Shown here piece by piece: positions 61,968-64,000 of a stretch of DNA of 64,000 nt. The number at the start of each line of letters is the position of its first letter. The first letter of the stretch is position 1. This DNA is from Streptomyces rishiriensis (GTDB lineage: Bacteria; Actinomycetota; Actinomycetes; Streptomycetales; Streptomycetaceae), in NCBI RefSeq assembly GCF_030815485.1, contig NZ_JAUSWV010000002.1, positions 5,270,001-5,334,000 on the forward strand. The letters are read 5' to 3'. The notes under the pieces were generated by a model, which did not search any database, was not told the DNA's origin, and saw only the letters and a list, made by a program, of their open reading frames with translations. The position numbers were made by a program, and so were the translations under genes.

Positions 61968-63592
61968 TACGCGTCCCCCTTGTCCTGCGCGGACTTCCCG
62001 GACTGCACGGGCATGGACTGGACGGACCGCACCGGCCGGGCGGCCCGATCGTCCTCCTCGCCGCCCTGGTCCGCCGCCTCCAGGACGCCCCGGGGCAGCC
62101 GCAGCGTGAACACGGCGCCGCCCTCCGGGGAGTTGGCGGCGGTGATCTCACCGCCGTGGATGTGGGCGTTCTCCAGGGCGATGGACAGGCCGAGCCCGCT
62201 GCCCTCGGAGCGCGGCCGGGAGGCGCTCGCCTTGTAGAACCGGTCGAAGACGTGCGGCAGCACATCCTCCGGGATGCCGGGCCCGTGGTCGCGCACGGAG
62301 ATGACGACCGCGTCGTCCGCCGCCGAGACCGACACCCGCACCGGCGACCCGCCGTGCTTCAGCGCGTTGCCGATGAGGTTGGCGAGGATCACGTCCAGGC
62401 GACGCGGGTCGAGCAGGGCGTGGATGCCGCGCTCGGCGTCCAGGTCGACCGCGTCCAGCCAGGCGCGCGCGTCGATGCAGTGGGTGATCTGGTCGGCGAC
62501 GTCGACGTCGTCCAGGACCAGCCGCGCCGTACCGGCGTCGAAGCGGGTGACCTCCATCAGGTTCTCGACGAGGTTGTTCAGCCGCCGCGTCTCGCTGACC
62601 ACCAGCCGCACCGCGGGCTCGATCATCGGGTCGATGCTGCCCGACTCGGCGTCCAGCTCCTCCTCCAGCACCTCCGCGACGGTGGTGATGGCGGTCAGCG
62701 GCGTGCGCAGCTCGTGCGACATGTCGGCGACGAACCGGCGCGAGGCGTCGTCCCGCGCGGCCATGTCGGCGACCCGCTTCTCCAGGGACTCGGCCGCCCG
62801 GTTGAACGTCCGTGACAGATCCGCGAGTTCGTCCGTACCGGACACCCGCAGCCGCGTGTCGAACCGGCCCTCGCCGAGCCGCCGCGCCGCGACGCCCAGC
62901 CGGTGCACCGGCTTCAGCACGGTCGTCCCGGCGGCCTGGGCGAGCAGCGCGGCCCCGATCAGCGCGAGACCGGTGGCGATGCCCAGGGACCAGGCCAGCG
63001 AGTTGAGGTCCTTGGCCTCCGGCTCCAGCGACTTGCGCATGTACCCGGTCGGCCCGCCCCCGATCACCTTCGTCCCGGCCACCAGATACGGCGTCCCGTG
63101 GTCGACGACCCGCTGCCAGTACAGATGGAAGGGCGACGAGTTGCCGCCCGTGACGTCCTGCTGCCTGTTCACCGCCGTACGCAGCGACCCGGGCACGTCC
63201 TCCAGCGAGAACCCGCTCAGCCCGCCCGAGTTGCCGTAGACGGTCGTGCCGCTCGCGTCCTCGCCCACCAGCAGCACGCTGAAGCGCTGGCTGCTGTTGG
63301 CCATCTGGCCGGCGGTGTGCTGGAGCTCGTCCTGCGAGGGATGCTCGGGCAGCGAACCCGCGCGGTTCTGCATCTCCTGTTCGAAGTCCCGCAGCACGGC
63401 ACCCTGGGTACGGGTCAGCACCGCCTCGCGGTTGAGCCAGTACGCGATGCCGGACGCGGACACGGCCGCGGTCAGCGCCACCGCCCCGAAGACGACGACG
63501 AGCCGCAGCCGCAGGCTGGTGAAACGCAGCCGCGAGAGTCTTCCCTTACGCGCCGCGGACCAGCCGCGGAGCCCCCCTTGCGACTGGGTCAC
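61967..63592 (-). CDS. afsQ2: AfsQ2-type sensor histidine kinase
   Basis: The 541-residue kinase has helix 1 (about 30-50), an extracytoplasmic sensor of about 150 residues, helix 2 (about 198-220), HAMP (VHRLGVAARRLGEGRFDTRLRVSG), HisKA (ADMSHELRTPLTAI) and the ATPase (NLIGNALKHGG, DHGPGIPEDV, GSGLGLSI). Overlap with the regulator is GTGA. The gene order, the lipoprotein and the nearby add/pspC genes match the afsQ locus, which in S. coelicolor responds to nitrogen/glutamate and activates antibiotic genes. Identification is from motif and context. Confidence 0.9.
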   Translation of the reverse strand: MTQSQGGLRGWSAARKGRLSRLRFTSLRLRLVVVFGAVALTAAVSASGIAYWLNREAVLTRTQGAVLRDFEQEMQNRAGSLPEHPSQDELQHTAGQMANSSQRFSVLLVGEDASGTTVYGNSGGLSGFSLEDVPGSLRTAVNRQQDVTGGNSSPFHLYWQRVVDHGTPYLVAGTKVIGGGPTGYMRKSLEPEAKDLNSLAWSLGIATGLALIGAALLAQAAGTTVLKPVHRLGVAARRLGEGRFDTRLRVSGTDELADLSRTFNRAAESLEKRVADMAARDDASRRFVADMSHELRTPLTAITTVAEVLEEELDAESGSIDPMIEPAVRLVVSETRRLNNLVENLMEVTRFDAGTARLVLDDVDVADQITHCIDARAWLDAVDLDAERGIHALLDPRRLDVILANLIGNALKHGGSPVRVSVSAADDAVVISVRDHGPGIPEDVLPHVFDRFYKASASRPRSEGSGLGLSIALENAHIHGGEITAANSPEGGAVFTLRLPRGVLEAADQGGEEDDRAARPVRSVQSMPVQSGKSAQDKGDA

Positions 63593-64000
63593 TGAGGGGC
63601 GTCCAGGCGGTAGCCGACACCGCGCACGGTACGGATCAGGACCGGGGACGACGGCACGTCCTCCACCTTGGCCCGCAGCCGCTGGACACAGGCGTCCACC
63701 AGGCGCGAGTCACCCAGGTAGTCGTGCTCCCACACCAGCCGCAGCAACTGCTGCCGGGACAGCGCCTGTCCCGGCCGCCGGCTCAGCTCGAGCAGCAGCC
63801 GCAGTTCGGTCGGCGTGAGCTGGAGGTCCTCGCCGTTCTTCGTCACCGTCATCGCCGCGCGGTCGATGACGAGACTGCCGAACGTCGCCGAATCGCTCGA
63901 CTCGCGCTCCCCGCGCCGCAGCACGGCCCGGATCCGGGCGTCCAGCACCCGGCCCTGCACGGGTTTGACGACATAGTCGTCGGCGCCGGACTCCAGCCCG
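63589..64000 (-). CDS. afsQ1: AfsQ1-type response regulator (5' end beyond window)
   Basis: The frame is open to the window edge. The visible C-terminal part begins in the receiver (GLESGADDYVVKP with the conserved Lys) and has an OmpR-like wing domain: LQLTPTELRLLLELSRRPGQALSRQQLLRLVWEHDYLG and VLIRTVRGVGYRLDAPQ. The phospho-acceptor Asp lies outside. Overlap with the kinase is four bases. In S. coelicolor the sigQ gene lies divergent upstream of afsQ1, so a sigma factor is expected beyond 64000. Confidence 0.9.
   Translation of the reverse strand, partial: GLESGADDYVVKPVQGRVLDARIRAVLRRGERESSDSATFGSLVIDRAAMTVTKNGEDLQLTPTELRLLLELSRRPGQALSRQQLLRLVWEHDYLGDSRLVDACVQRLRAKVEDVPSSPVLIRTVRGVGYRLDAPQ

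Overview
The window is a high-GC actinobacterial chromosome segment, almost certainly from a Streptomyces core region. This rests on the very high G+C content, many GTG/TTG starts, DUF397/Scr1-type fragments, TM2 and DUF2752 proteins, twin ECF sigma/anti-sigma pairs and an AfsQ1/AfsQ2-type two-component system at the right end. From memory, the gene order resembles the Streptomyces coelicolor segment that runs from just left of sdhCDAB to afsQ. No search was run. No tRNA, rRNA, CRISPR array, prophage or insertion sequence was seen.

Left part (1-9000): the tail of an RsbW-like ATPase gene, an OmpR-type two-component pair facing away from an MMPL exporter, a three-gene operon (membrane protein, DCC thiol oxidoreductase, TetR) with two palindromic operators at its promoter, a glyoxalase-fold protein, and two TM2 proteins with a DUF2752 protein. 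Next, 9000-12500 holds the succinate dehydrogenase operon sdhCDAB on the minus strand. Then come a UraD-like decarboxylase, a GH20 hexosaminidase, two lineage-specific proteins and a decayed Scr1/DUF397 pair. At 16.9-20.6 kb there are two paralogous ECF sigma factor / membrane anti-sigma cassettes. These are followed by an L,D-transpeptidase lipoprotein, a B12-dependent acyl-CoA mutase large subunit, and a divergent TetR-class repressor / FAD monooxygenase pair with twin operators.

The centre (25.8-41.6 kb) is a cell-surface glycopolymer cluster: GtrB and GtrA, an FAD oxidoreductase, a multi-spanning membrane enzyme, an acyltransferase, two GT2 + polysialyltransferase-like modules in inverted orientation, a DUF6716 glycosyltransferase, a fused CMP-nonulosonate synthetase / HAD phosphatase, a short NeuB lacking the antifreeze-like domain, and another sialyltransferase-like enzyme. 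The set fits synthesis of a Kdn- or sialic-acid-like (nonulosonic acid) wall polymer, the class known in Streptomyces as teichulosonic acids.

The right-centre (43.8-52.3 kb) is a nucleoside uptake and salvage block: two tandem BMP lipoproteins, an ABC ATPase that appears to start at AUC, two permeases, cytidine deaminase and thymidine phosphorylase. Adenosine deaminase lies further right at 58.6 kb. A palindrome, CTACGCGCGTAG, recurs before both lipoproteins, the ATPase and adenosine deaminase, suggesting one regulon.

The right end carries a STAS protein whose gene overlaps a TIGR02960-type sigma factor tail to tail, a second DNA polymerase beta-clamp paralogue, a divergent MFS/LysR pair, a 12-13 bp tandem repeat, an alpha/beta hydrolase, small secreted and PspC proteins, a VanZ protein, and an afsQ-type locus (lipoprotein, sensor kinase, regulator) cut by the window edge.
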